Source: Berberis thunbergii
Taxonomy: Eukaryota > Streptophyta > Magnoliopsida > Ranunculales > Berberidaceae
DNA: 64,000 bases
NCBI GenBank assembly: GCA_003290165.1
Contig: QNQO01005778.1
Span: forward strand, 186,001 to 250,000
Direction: 5' to 3'
Shown here: positions 1-35,439 of the stretch, in pieces
Layout: each line of letters begins with the position of its first letter
Numbering within the stretch: position 1 is the stretch's first letter
The notes under the pieces: model-generated
Databases searched by the model: none
What the model was told of the DNA's origin: nothing
What the model saw: the letters and a program-made list of their open reading frames with translations, nothing else
Program-made: the position numbers and the translations under genes

Positions 1-593
1 AAGAAGATATTAAGTGGCAACAATATTGTGGTCTTCGGGCTTGATTTGGTTAACGGGTCGATCATTAGCCTTCAGGCATAGATTAATAATTAAATAAAAT
101 GTTAAAAAAAATTCTAATTCTCAAGTTTTGGATGTATAAGTCCTCCAATTCTTTTTTTTTTCTTTTGATAGTCGAAAAAACACTAGAAAGGATAACCAGA
201 TATCTAAATGCAATTGATGGGGTCAATATGGAAGCGACTTATGTGAGGAAGTAGGGGTATCTAAGCCCTTAGTTGCTAAACATGTGGGCTCTGGAGCAAC
301 AAAAGAAAAAGAAGGAAGCAATCGAGGGCTGCCAAGAAATAGAGGATTTCCATGGATAACATATTGGTTTACGACTTAGGTTGGACCAAAGAAAAGTTGT
401 GGATGTGGTGGTGGTTAGGTTGGTAACAGTGTGGAGTTAATGAGAATGATGATGATCTGGGCTAAGAGACAAGAATGGAGGATGAGTGCATCTCATCCAT
501 TGATGAGGAGATAGAAACAAAGGTGAACAAGGGAGGGGTGAATTTGGGCTCCCAAGATTGGAGATTGAGGTTTGTGATTTCCTTGGGTAGGTC
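1..593. other. No gene recognised; LINE-like or low-complexity plant DNA
   Basis: I found no spliced exon or conserved domain in this stretch. The + strand around 170-430 has short lysine-rich coding-like runs, broken by stops, such as might remain from a LINE ORF1. This is too weak to name. Confidence 0.3.
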
Positions 594-813
594 AATAGTC
601 GGTTGTGTAGCCAAAGGGGGAGTGGTCGAGTGGTTAAGGAGTTGTGGACTTGTTCCACAGGTCCTTGCTTCGAGACCCACTGGAGGCATCTTTATTTCGG
701 GGTGGTGTTTGACCTGTAGGTCACATCTCGGGACTAGGTTACGGATCCTAGCTATAAAACCGGCTTGCCTTTCAAAAAAAAAAAAAAAAAAAAAAAAAAT
801 AGTCGGTTGTGTA
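594..813 (+). mobile_element. tRNA-derived SINE with target-site duplication (copy 1)
   Basis: The element spans about 610-799. It has a Pol III A box (TGGTCGAGTGG near 623), a B-box-like GCTTCGAGACC near 669, and a 26-base poly-A tail at 774-799. A 16-base target-site duplication, AATAGTCGGTTGTGTA, lies at 594-609 and 798-813; its first bases blend with the poly-A. The head resembles tRNA-Ser, but the 3' part has no tRNA fold, so this is a SINE and not a tRNA gene. It shares its A box and the GACCTGT and GGATCCTA blocks with the copy at 46469-46673. Confidence 0.9.
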
Positions 814-1280
814 AGCGGAGATAAGCTTGGGTGTTCTTGTGTGAGGTGAAGCTGCATCAACTGGAACTGCGGATGATTCAAAAGTTTTTGGGCCAAAAAT
901 GGTATGGGTAGGAAGCTCCTTCCCCCGTTGGATGGTCAGGTGGCATTCTAGTTTAACGACACTGTGATTATTGACGCAAAATGGGGTTCGAACGATGCTT
1001 TCTCCCTTTCTCAGTTGTTGATGAAGGGTTGACAACTTCAAAATGGGTACTTAGGGATCTATAGGCTGAAAATGGGAGGTTTCATCCCCAATTTTGTCAC
1101 TAACTCCATGATAGTAGAGTAATGTGGATCTATTATGTGTATTAGTGGGGTGTTTAATATTATCAAGTTCATCGAAGTCAAACTTAAAAACTTTAGTGAT
1201 AACTAGAAGTATGTGTAATTTTTGATTTTTGATTTTTGATTTTTGATTTTATGTTGTAGAGGTGAGTAATCTTGTGGATT
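814..1280. other. No gene recognised; short TTTTTGA tandem repeat
   Basis: No coding signal could be supported here. About four units of a 7-base TTTTTGA repeat sit near 1218-1249. Confidence 0.4.
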
Positions 1281-2881
1281 TGTGAAGGAGAAGACAAAAC
1301 AAACCTTGAATCCATGAGGAAGAGAATTCATGAATCCATAAGAGAAGAGAAATAGAATCGAGTTATGCAGAACAATATTATTGATATGATTACAAATCTC
1401 GTTTTTTGAGCTCCTTATATAGATAACTCCATAACTTACTAGAATTCTAATAGGACAATGAAAATAACTTTTCTAAGGTATCTATGACATATTGGGACTT
1501 CGTAAGACTAGAAAAACTCGATTTAAATAGTAATTAGAGTTTCTAATAACAGCCTGAATAAAAAAACGGAAATAAACAAAATAAATAAACTTTGAAAATC
1601 CTATACATATTAGAAAATACATGACCATCTCGTATCCTACGTCATTATCTTTTTTGAAATAACTTGCCATCGAGTTATGCATTGGGACAACAAGAACATC
1701 ATTGTGATGAGATACTAGAAAAAAACAATTAAATCTTTCCAATGACACATGCGACTTAGTTTTTTTTTCTTCTTTGACGACCTTTGAAATATCTATAGAA
1801 TTTGTGAAAATTTGTCTTCAAAAGTAGCAAGTTGAAAATAAGAATTTCCAATCAACAACTTAAGAAATATGCTAAACTTTTCACAAAATCTTGTAAACGG
1901 GTCATCAAAGTCACATTTTTGTAATCTTCTTTGAGCAAAATTTGCTCAACACGAGGGTGGGTGATCTTCTTTTAAAAGAGCAAGGAGGAAAAAACAAGAA
2001 AAATAGTGGAGGATGGACAAGTGAACAAAAAATTATTAGTGGTTTAAGGGTTTTTTTTTTTGTTAAGGTTGAATTTCGGGTTAGGTTTGGGAGGAATGTC
2101 AATGAGTGGGTTGGGCATTGGGGGTGTTAGTTTAATTGAATCTGGTTCTCGAGGTGTTACTCTAATTTGGTTGTTTTTAGGAAGGGTGTGTGGTTTGGGC
2201 CGATTCTAATGGAAGTGTAATAATTTGGGTATAGTGGAAGTGGTTGTAGGGATCGGTTTGGTGGGGAGGTGATGGAAGTTGAGAGGATGTGAAGAGGTTT
2301 CAGCCAGAGAACGCCAGGCAAGTGTTGAAGTCAGCAACATGAGTCTTGCAGTGACCAGCACGTGGATCAAATGTTTGCTCCAAAGACAAAGTGAAAGCTT
2401 CATATTCTTTCTTTGTCACATAATCTCCAAGATTATCGACTTGAGAATGGTAATAATCTTCAAGATTGTCGACTTGAAACGGTCATCAATTCCTTGGTTT
2501 CACAGTTGTAGAAAGAGAAGACAAAACAAATTTTGAATCCACAAGGAAGAAAACTCTGGAATCCACAAGTGGAGAGAAATAAAATTGAATCATGTTAAGA
2601 ACAATACTATTGGTTTGGTAATTGATTACAAATTGTTTTTGGAGCTCCTTTTATAGATAACTCCATCATAACTTGCTGGGATCCAAATAGAACAATGAAA
2701 GTAACTTTCCTCAGGTATTTTCGACATATTTGAGACTTTCTAAGACTAGAAAACTCTATTTAGGCACCTTTAGAGACTTCTAATAATAGCCCAAATAATA
2801 AAAATGAAAATAAACAAAATAAATAAACTTTGAGAATCCTGTGCAGCTTAAAAAGTACATACCATCTCGTATCCTACGTCA
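1281..2881 (-). mobile_element. LTR-type element with two direct repeats (about 364 and 375 bp)
   Basis: Two similar direct repeats, 1281-1644 and 2507-2881, flank about 860 bp. Read on the minus strand each begins TGACGTAGGATACGAGATGG and carries a TATA-like TATATAAGG or TATAAAAGG followed by GAGCTC, as expected of LTR promoters. The interior has no recognisable gag or pol domain. One minus-strand run near 2290-2440 reads like a short coding piece (DYVTKKEYEAFTLSLEQ). I saw no clear tRNA primer site and no perfect target duplication, so a non-autonomous, eroded LTR element is the best reading but is not proven. Confidence 0.55.
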
Positions 2882-3544
2882 ATTTGCCTCTCCATAGACT
2901 TTACCTGTTTTCAGCAAACCTTAGTTCTGTGTAAGTGAGATAGTATTTTCGTAGAATGAATGAGTGGACCAATTGTGGTTGATGCCCTATGAAAGCCAGT
3001 TTAGATCATACCCCTATTTTAATCGAGGATGGTTCCAGGAGCTTGTATGAGGATAACTCTTTGCTTCCGTTAATTGAGCCGTGGTGGTTTATGCGATGGG
3101 ACAATTTACATGTTTTGGTTTTAGTTGAAATAGGCGGAGAAGTAAATTAATGAGTTTCATACTAAATGATATAGTATCTGGGTGTACGTTCAGAAGATGT
3201 GTGGAATGAAATGTGTGGAATGAAGAGGCTATATGGATGAGGAAATCTAGAGTCTAGTGGGAGGATGATAACGCTCCCACCTCGGATAGAGGGAGATTCT
3301 TGTCGATGATTAAGTAGTTATTTGGGAGCACATTATCTCATTTTTCAAGAGGCTTTGTGAGAAGAAGGGTGATTATTGGAGGGATTGTAGTTTGAGGAGA
3401 GGAAGAAATGTTGCACGATGACTTTTTAGCTAATGAGATTTGTAAGGCTCTTTCGGGTTTTGGCAGTGACAAGGTCCCTCACCTGGAGGTTTCTTTTGGG
3501 AGTTTATTATTATTATTTTTTTGGGGGGGGGGGGGAGAAGAAGC
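2882..3544 (+). other. Degenerate LINE-like sequence, no intact gene
   Basis: Around 2995-3110 the + strand translates to LDHTPILIEDGSR followed by acidic and aromatic residues. This resembles the end of a LINE endonuclease domain (SDHxPILL). Stops and frameshifts follow. A T-run followed by a G-run closes the stretch near 3515-3535. Confidence 0.35.
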
Positions 3545-4672
3545 TTTACGACCAATGTTTTAAAAAGCGATTTTGACTCGTGAGTCACCTCGACTCGCAT
3601 GAAAATCGCCCCTGAATGTACGAGTTAACTCCATTAAACAAGGCAAATGATTTCGGTTTGTGACTCGTATGAGTTGACTCGAACGAGTCGACTCATCATG
3701 AAGCGCACGAGTCAATGAGAGGTTGATTTTAGATCTGTTTCAGATCTTGAAAAGATCCAATGGCTGAAACCGGATCGAGTTAAAAGGGCTATTTCAGATC
3801 TTGATTTGAGTCAAAAAAGTTTTCAGAGAAAGAAAAAAAAGAGAAGTTTTTAGAGGAAGAAGATCAGAAGAAAGGCGACCATACCCCGTCCCTCCTTTGA
3901 TTCTATCCGTCTGATCCTCTCCCTCTGATCGATTCAGTGCAGAAGAAGAAGATTAGAAGAGTGGAAGAAAACAATGGGTGTCTGATGCTTGGTTGACACA
4001 CTCGCGCAATTATTTCTTTTTCAGCTTGGCACCTCCTCCCCAACTCACCTACTCAATGGCTGACTTCAGTTGGAACAGGCTCTCGCTCTTTACATACATA
4101 GCTGGCTGGTTGACTCGCGAACTAGTCTACTCCACAACCATCCATGGATGGGATGGGATGGGCTTGCTAAAGCAAAACCAAAAAGCATTGCACCACAAGT
4201 AGCTTCAACCACTAGTTGCCTTCCTTTCAATTCCATGGGGAGTGAGTCCTTGATGTGCCTGTAATTATATATAATGGTAACAACATGCATGGAATATACA
4301 AGGGCCATTCTCCACTAAGAGGCTCTCCCATGCCTATTCATCATTAGTTCATTTTCCAAGAAAAAGACTCCATGGGTTTTCTTATTTTATGTGCAAACAT
4401 GTCATGGTTAATGCATATATGTGCTATAGGCACTATAACATAATATAATATAACAGGGTCCCTACACATGCTATCCTCCCACCAACACCAACAATAACAA
4501 CAACATGGGTCCATAACCCCACTGTTCAGATTAATTGACACAGGTAGCAAAGGACTTATATATATATGTATATATATTCATCAATTTTTATAAGAAAAAT
4601 GCCTTGCTTTGCCTCGGAAAAAGCTTGACCACCTCGAGGCTGAAAAACGCTTTTTAAAACATTGTTTGTGAC
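3545..4672. mobile_element. hAT-type non-autonomous element, TIR CAATGTTTTAAAAAGCG
   Basis: A perfect 17-base terminal inverted repeat, CAATGTTTTAAAAAGCG, lies at 3553-3569 and 4648-4664. The flanking 8-mers TTTACGAC and TTTGTGAC match at 6 of 8 positions, which fits an aged 8-bp hAT target duplication. The 1.1-kb interior has many GACTCG repeats and no transposase. Related ends (CACTTTTTAAAACATTG) recur near 55741-55757. Confidence 0.7.
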
Positions 4673-4759
4673 TGTTAGTATTTTGGTTTTCTTAATTGGA
4701 GGCTGAAAACTTCCTTTCTCACTTTGATATCTAAGAAAGTGGCATAAAGGAGTTCGCAC

Positions 4760-5726
4760 TGATTAGCCTTTTTTTTTGGGGGTGTGGTTGAACAAGATTA
4801 TTGCTAAAGCTATGGTCAACAGGTTGAAAGAATATTCCGACTATTATTAGGCTCAATTAGGGGAATTTTGTGAGGTCAAACACAATCTTGGTGTGTTGGT
4901 TGCCAATTAATTGGTTGATTATAAACTTAGGGATGTGTTGCCTGGCCTTCTTTTTAAGATAAATTTTGAAAAGGCGTATGGCCACATCAATTGGGATTTG
5001 GTGAGTGATGGATGGGTTAGATGAAGACATCACTCTACTGTTAACTTTACTATTCTTTGTCAGGGTGCTCGTGCAGGCTTTTTCAAGATTTCCAGGGGTA
5101 TTCGTCAGGTTGGTACCATGTCCCCATTTTTATTTAGTATCGTTGTTGAGGCTCGAAGAAGGTTGTCAAGCTAGGTTTGATATCTGGACACTAGGTGAAT
5201 CCAACGGCAAAGATTTTGGGGTGAAAATTCTGTTGGTTACTGGTTATCACTTTTCGTTAGGTGCCTAGAACAGGTACAAACATTTGTAGGATCCTCGGTT
5301 GAGGTGATGCAAAGAAGATTGTCTAGTTGGACGGCGTGATTTCTTTGCAAGGGTGGAAGATTTGTGCTTATTAAGTGTTTTACCAATATGTCTATATGCT
5401 GAAGGCCATCTATCAAAAGATTGCAAAGATGGTGAGAAAAATTATGTGGTGTGACTTTGATAAGGATAAAGGTTTCACACATTGAATTCGCAGTTAGTTT
5501 ATACGACTAAGGAGGCTGCTGGTTTGGGTATTCGGTTTCTCCAACTCATGAATGAAGCCCTTTTTTACAAGTTATAAAGGTCCAGGGTTGAGAAGGAAAG
5601 TTTATGGAAATTGGTGGTAAGCATGATCCACTTGGGTAGAAAGATGTGGTCCTTTGTGTGACACTAGCACGTTGAGGAGTATTGTGAACTATAAAGATGG
5701 GGTCCTTTGTGGAAGTAGTTAAAAAT

Positions 5727-5757
<31 letters not shown>

Positions 5758-6110
5758 TTCGTTATAAAGGATAGATTTCCAAAATTATTTGGTGTCAAAA
5801 GAATGGGTTGGGCAGTGATAAGGTTGCTTGGGATTATCATCTCAGGAGGAACCTCCTATTCATTAGCGATTTATTTGAGTTTGAATTTCTGTAAGATTGT
5901 TGGGTGACAAAGTGAATGATTTTCTTGCTTATTGTTTGCAAAATTAGCCTAACTCTTTTCACAATTGTGACTGAAAATAGTGTGAAAGATTAGTGTCATC
6001 CATAGTGTCTTTGTTCATGTAACTTGAAATGTGGTTAGAGCTTGTTACAGATTCTCGGTGGGTTTAGGTGTTTCATTTCCCCGCCTTATAGGGCTTGTTT
6101 TTTGAGTCCT
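4760..6110 (+). mobile_element. Decayed LINE reverse transcriptase fragment
   Basis: The + strand encodes broken pieces of a plant LINE reverse transcriptase. LNKIIAKAMVNRLKE lies near 4790, LFKINFEKAYGHINWDL near 4953 (family form KIDFEKAYDxVNW), and GIRQVGTMSPFLFSIVVEA near 5100 (family form GIRQGDPLSPxLF). Frameshifts and stops separate them. A T-run plus a G-run of more than 20 bases interrupts the remnant near 5727-5757. It cannot encode an active enzyme. Confidence 0.7.
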
Positions 6111-7036
6111 TGTATGTACAGTGAATGCAATTTTTTGATGCCCTGTAGACTCTAGTTTTCTTCATAATCTTTTAAAAAAGACAAGAATCCCAGGGTAATT
6201 ACTCTAGGTTCTCTGTGACCTTTGTGATGCCAACCCGATGCAACATAATTTGATTTCACCTATAAAATATGTTCTATCAATCTGTCTTCTCCTTAAAATA
6301 TGCAATTGTTGCATTCTTTCCAATTATCCATGCAATCACATGAGGGGTTCTTTTCCAAAGTCACACCCTAAGAATCGCCAATGGCGTTGGGATTCCTGCC
6401 TTGGTGACCCTTCTGGATCACTAACAAATGAATAATGCTCTTCTTTAAATTTAAATAAATGACAAAAACAAATGAAATAAAATTGTAAATAAACCTAAAA
6501 CATGAATACTCCATTTGTAGTTTTCAATTCACCAATTCAAGTCCAACTACAATAGATGGCCATTAAGCCTGATTTATCACCTACTCACCTTGCTAGCAAG
6601 CAACCTAGTTCCTTCAATTTAAACTGAAAAGAAACTGTAAATCTAAGTTGCTTCTCAAAGAAGCTCAAGCAAAACCCTACCATCTGTTGGCCTAGGCCAT
6701 TGTGCTAAGCAATGGACCGATCCACTTATTTAATAAATTAAAGAAGCTGATTTTCTGATCTTATTTCCATCACTAATCCACTGTTTGAAGCTTCCCAAAA
6801 TAGAATTTCCCACACAATGTGGAAATCCCTAAGAAGACTTCAAATTCTTCATGCTGTGTTGCAATCAAGGGGAAAGTTGAAGATGCTAGGGATTTCTCTT
6901 TGGTTTTTATGATGAATGAAAGACTTGCATTGAAATGAAAGAAGATACAACCGAGCTAGGGGCTCAGAAAACCCAAAGGAAACAAACATCAAGGGAATAC
7001 ATACAGCAAATGGACAAAGAAAGTAAAAAATGGACT
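6111..7036. other. No gene recognised
   Basis: AT-rich sequence without a supported exon. It contains one arm (6535-6566) of a perfect 32-bp inverted repeat whose other arm is at 7062-7093. Confidence 0.4.
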
Positions 7037-7131
7037 AAATCGTAACGTGTAAGATTTAGATTTAATGGCCATCTATTGTAGTTGGACTTGAATCGTATTG
7101 TAAATCGTAACGTGTAAGATTTAGATTTAAT
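7037..7131. repeat. Local 30-bp duplication enclosing an inverted copy of upstream DNA
   Basis: A 30-base sequence starting AAATCGTAACGTGTAAGATT occurs at 7037-7066 and again at 7102-7131. Between the copies lies 7062-7093, the exact reverse complement of 6535-6566. This arrangement is typical of template-switch repair. Confidence 0.75.
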
Positions 7132-8268
7132 CGTAAATCGTATCGTAAATCGTAAGATTTATTAATAATACTATATATATATTTTTTGTTATATATATTA
7201 TATATAATGATATTAATTCTATATATTTTTTGTTATACATTATATATTAATAATACTATATATATTATATATTATATAAATTTTTTTCATGCAAATAATT
7301 ACTCAAACAACTTTCCTAAAAGCTTATTTAATATTCTCTCTCTCAAGTCTCATCTAGTCCCTATCTATCTCTAACCCTAGTTGGTCAAAAAGCAACCCTA
7401 GCCCTAGCTACATGTTAATTTACACAAAATATTGGGAAGAAAACCACGCTTTCTTGGTTTTTGTTAGTCTTGGATGGGACACAAAAGATGGGCTTAAGAA
7501 TAAAGATGGGCTAAAGATGGGACACAAAAGATGGGCTAAAGATGGGACACAAAAGATGGGCTAATAACACCTCACCTTAATAAAGAAAAATCTCACTTTC
7601 TCATCTCTTCCCTTCTGGAACTCTCTCAACTTTCTAGACAAAGCACAAAAGATCGATGGTGTAGGATGAGATCTCTTCCCCACGTTCCAGAACTCTCTCA
7701 ATTCTCTTCCCTTCTGGACAAAGCAAGCAACCATCGATCTATCGACTTGTGGATAAACAAATCAACAAAAGAGCATCACGATGAGACAACAATTCTTCCC
7801 TTCGAGACAACAGTGAAAGTATTTCTGTGTTTCACGATGAGACAACAGTGAAAGTTCTTCCCTTCGAGACACAGTGAAAGTATTTCACGATAAGACAATA
7901 GTTCTTCCCTTTGAGACAACAAATCAACAAATCAACCAGTGAAAGTATCTCTGTTGGAGACATCGATGAGATCTATAGCGTGGGGTGTAAATCGATTCCC
8001 TTCGAGAAGGAAAAGTCGATTAAACGGGTATTTCTCCCTCTTTTCTCAGTTCTTCCCCATTTTTTCTTGATTTTTTTGTATGTATTCATCTTCAACACAA
8101 TCGGACGATTTGTAACAATCGCGATTTGGCGATTTACTCCTTAAATCGGGGGCGATTTGCTCCGATTTGGGAGAATCACGATTTAATCTTTGATTCAAAT
8201 CGATGGTGTACCGATTCGAGTCAAATCGGCGATTTGATTCGCGATTTGGAACGATTCGTATAACACTG
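7132..8268. repeat. AT-rich region and AATCG-rich repeat, probable eroded TE
   Basis: Long TATA-rich tracts (7165-7290) lead into CGATTTGG/AAATCG repeats at 8100-8268. These end in CGATTCGTATAACACTG, which resembles a terminal repeat of hAT-type elements. No transposase or gene is present. Confidence 0.4.
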
Positions 8269-8844
8269 CCTGGAACCAAAGTAGCCCTGGAGAATAGTAG
8301 CTCTGGCATTGGTTTGTTAGGCTTCATATTCCGGGCTAAGGTCCATTGGAATAGACTTGTCTGTGCTCATATGCCATGGAGTGTTGCTGTCTAACTTCTT
8401 TCCCCTAAAGAGTTCTATCTTTCCAGATCACCCAGAATACTGTCAACAGCAGCCCATTGATGATGTGCACAAGTGCATTTGCATTCCTTTCTTCTCAAGG
8501 TTTATCCATACTTTTGAGTACGACCTTGTATCTGTGTCAACATGAACAAACAAACACTTTAATACCAAATGTTTATGTAAAATAGCAAAGGTTTAAATTA
8601 TGGGTGTTGGAGACGAGGCTGTTTGAGTTTATTTGGAAGGCTGTGGATAGTGTTTATGGTTGCATGATTCACAAACAAGGAAAAGTGGGGTCATTGAAGT
8701 TGTTGAACTGTTTGGTTGAAAATGTTTGAGAATGAGTTGAGAAAACATAGATATGGCTCTGGTTGCATTATACCACCCAACTTACTGAAGTCAATAAGAA
8801 TTTGTAATTGTAATAGATAGCCTCTTCGCTTATACATTTGATTT
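8269..8844. other. No gene recognised
   Basis: No coding exon, RNA gene or clear repeat could be supported here. Confidence 0.4.
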
Positions 8845-9420
8845 GCTACAAGCAAGGATTTTGAATTCATTTTTCGAGTTAATTTCGGTCTCTTGATTTA
8901 AAAAAATATTTTGGTGTGAAGAAAAAAACGTAAAAATTTCGAGGATACATAAAATATATAAATGAATTTCGAGGGTATATGAAATATGTGAAAAAATAAG
9001 ATGAAAGTAAATAAATCTATTAAACACATTAAATGAAGCCTAAATACCAAGAAATGAAACAAACATGAAATTAATAAATAATTAGAAAATTAGGGGGTGG
9101 TTTCAAAAATAATATATAATAGATGAAATGATAATTAGAATATTAGGGGTTGGTTTCAAAAATCAATAAATAATTAGAAGAAATGATAATAAGAAAAACC
9201 TCCAAATTTTGCCAAAAACCCCTCGAAAATTGTACTTTTTGGTAGCTGGTCTGTGTATTTTTGCAAAAATGAAATTTAAAAAAAAAACTAAAAATTTGCC
9301 CTTTTTTCTTTTCGTAATTTCATGAAAACAAAAATTTTCTTTCGCCATTTTTCTTTACATAATTTCAAAAAAACAAAAATTTTACCGAAATTTCGCAAAA
9401 TCTCGTTCCTTGGCTACTGG
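8845..9420. mobile_element. hAT-type MITE, TIR CAAGGA (copy 1)
   Basis: The element is 8853-9412 (560 bp) and starts CAAGGATTTT and ends GTTCCTTG. Its flanks GCTACAAG and GCTACTGG match at 6 of 8 positions. It aligns along its length with the copy at 19388-19944, including the block ATTAAACACATTAAATGAAG. No transposase is encoded. Confidence 0.8.
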
Positions 9421-11034
9421 TAAAGCCATCAAACATATTTGTTTGATCTCGTAGACATGTGAAACTCATACTCTGAACTTTTTGTATACTGCATCATTAA
9501 TTTGATTAAGATCTATGATCAAGGATACAAATATAGGTCACATTGATACCGGATGCTAAGATATGACAAAATCTTAGAAACTCTAACATACAAATACGGG
9601 TAGGGGGTTCTACATTTTGTAGTCTTTAGTGTGCGCCTCAGGCGTTTTTACAAAATTTCACCTCAAAGTGAGGCAATGCGATGCGGTGAAATGAGGCGTT
9701 GCCTCGCCCCGCCTCACCGCTTCAACCACCTTACCGCCTTATTGCCTCAATCGCCTCAGCCCAAAAATTGGTTGTAGTCAGCCCAATTGCAGCAAACAGA
9801 GGTTGCAGCCTACTCTATAATAAGGTTTTATGTGTTGTTGGTGTAATATTTAATCAATTTCATAAAAGCAAGATAAAATATTTTTAAGTTTTAATAAATT
9901 TGTCACATTTTTTATATTATTTTTGGACAACATACCATGTTTTGATCAAATTTTTTATCAACATCAATCTTAATTTTTTATAGCATAGTTCAATGATTTT
10001 TATGCTTTTGGAATACCAACAGTAATCATACTTGTGGATTTTTATCAACCATTCCAATCATATCTTCTAACAAATGTTCAATATTATCAAGTTTCTATTA
10101 TTTCATGATTATTGATTTTTAATGATTTAATGGATGTTTGCCGTAGTGCATCTTTTCGCTATGCATGCAACTTTATTATATTTTCGTTTCGATTTTAGGT
10201 AGTTGTGTCACTTTTTGTACATATTTGCTTATGATACTTATTAAAATGACGATGTATGCTACTATGCTGATATGTTTCAATTTATTATAAAACAATCTTT
10301 AAAAAATGTTAAGACTGCCTCGCCTCGCGCCTGAGGCATTTTCAGGCATGCCTCGCCTCCGCCTAAACTATGTCAATTATCAAAGATAACTATGTCATGG
10401 ATGTCAAAAGCAAATCGGGCCGAGGCGGACGCCTCAACTATGTCATTTTCAGGTGTTTTCATAGTTATCACATCAAACATATCAGCATAGTGATTAGTGA
10501 TAAGAGTATAAGACTACATCCATGACATAGTTATCCTTGATGTCGTAATGTGTATGACACAATACGCGAGGCAAAATGAAGTATCTGGGTATTAGGACTT
10601 TAATTGCAAAGCATTAACTGCAATGCATCTGCTGTACTGAGTCCAAATATAGTTACACAATTAAATTTATGTAAGCATGCATTACCAAATGCAGACATTA
10701 TATTTCATCCAACTTATGCCAAGCACAAACACACCACACCACACCGAAGAAGACTTAGACGCATGCTTCCCCAAGGAGTTGAGTGGGACTAGAAGCTTTC
10801 TTTGCTTACCATTTCATTCTTAGTTATTGAAAGGATGCCCAGTCTCTCCAAACTGTATATTTGACATCCACCAGTAATGGTTGAAGCAAATGGCAATGTT
10901 TCGGATACATTTTGAATTTCTGGTTATAATAATCAGTGTGGTCCTTTATTTAAATTGCTTACGGGGTAATTAGCATTGTGCGTACTTGACATTTATAAGT
11001 TGCTAATAGTTTCTCACTTTCTCATACGTTTCAG
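9421..11034. other. No exon recognised; GCCTC-rich repeat blocks
   Basis: This stretch holds repeated GAGGCG/GCCTCA blocks at 9630-9770 and 10310-10450. These are probably the ends of an old TIR element. I looked for the preceding JmjC exon (the Fe-ligand HxE block) and did not find it. The stretch is either part of a very long intron of the demethylase gene or DNA 5' of a truncated gene. Confidence 0.45.
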
Positions 11035-34308
<23,274 letters not shown>

Positions 34309-35430
34309 TTGTACAGGAAAGCAATCAATTATTTTTTCTTAGGCTAGGATTTTTAATCATTTCATTTATTCAATTGATTATCTCCATGGTTATTCGTTAA
34401 GCAATAATGAATGAAATTTTGATTGTTTATCATCAAGTTTTAGATTGTATATATTAGTCAGAACTGTTTGAAAGCCAATTCTTAGGGGTGTAACTCCTTT
34501 AAGAAAGTTCATTTATAGTTCATACGATCCCAAGATTAGTTGGCTCCAGAATTGAAGTATTCAATGTTGCTAGACACGTTACTTTCATGGAAGATTTTAT
34601 TTGGTATGATTCATTGAAAAGTGAGAGTTATATATGCACATGAGTAGGGCTTGGTCTGTTCTGCACCCTGGAAAAATTTAGAGGTAGGTACCTCCATTCA
34701 TTTCTTCAAGGATTCTTGTAGACCTATTGTTCTGCACATAAGTTTTATTTATTTATTTATTTGGTAAACTGGAAAATATATGGTTGACAGAACCTTGGGA
34801 AGTCGTGATCTAATGAATTGGACTTGCACATGCTGTCCCATTCTCGTATATTTTTGTTTCAGCTTTGTTTGAGGAAATTTTTTCGCTCGGGTTTATGCTT
34901 GGCGTCATTGTCCACTTGATAGTCTTATTGACCTGTGAACACTGTGTTTGAAACATATAATGTGACAGCGCATTCTCATTTTAATTGGTAGCTGTTATTA
35001 ACACTTGATAGTCCAGTAGCAATTCATTTGCGGAGAAACCAAAGGGCATGTTTGATTGAATGGATTTGTACTCCCTATGTACGGTAATGAAAGTGAAAGA
35101 ATACTGAAAATTTAATTCTCTACATTTTATGTATTGATATAATGTGATCCTAAACCCAGGTGGCATATCCCTAAATAAGGGACTCTCAATGGTCTCACTA
35201 ATAAATCTGCCAAAGGATACGAAAGAGCTAAAAATCAAAAGTCAACCCCTCAATCAAGATGATAGAATTCCACTCCAAGTAAGTGGTAATGTTGGTGTCA
35301 AGGAAATTAACTAACTAAAACACTGTATCCTGCTTGGGAGCCTGACTATATATTGACATTCTCGTTCTTGTACCCATTTTTACATCAAAAGTGCAATACT
35401 AGCAAATAAGAGAATATGGTTGCGCAGGGT
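34309..35430. other. Intergenic, demethylase 3' flank; nothing recognised
   Basis: This follows the demethylase stop codon. AATAATGAATGAA near 34401 could serve as a poly-A positioning element. No gene or full repeat is visible. Confidence 0.4.
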
Positions 35431-35439
35431 TTAATGTTG

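Noticed and set aside
616..690. tRNA-Ser-like gene
   Set aside because: The tRNA-like head continues into an unrelated 3' body with a poly-A tail and target duplication, so it is a SINE.
475..849. 124-codon + strand ORF
   Set aside because: The frame runs through the SINE and its poly-A tail, so it is chance.
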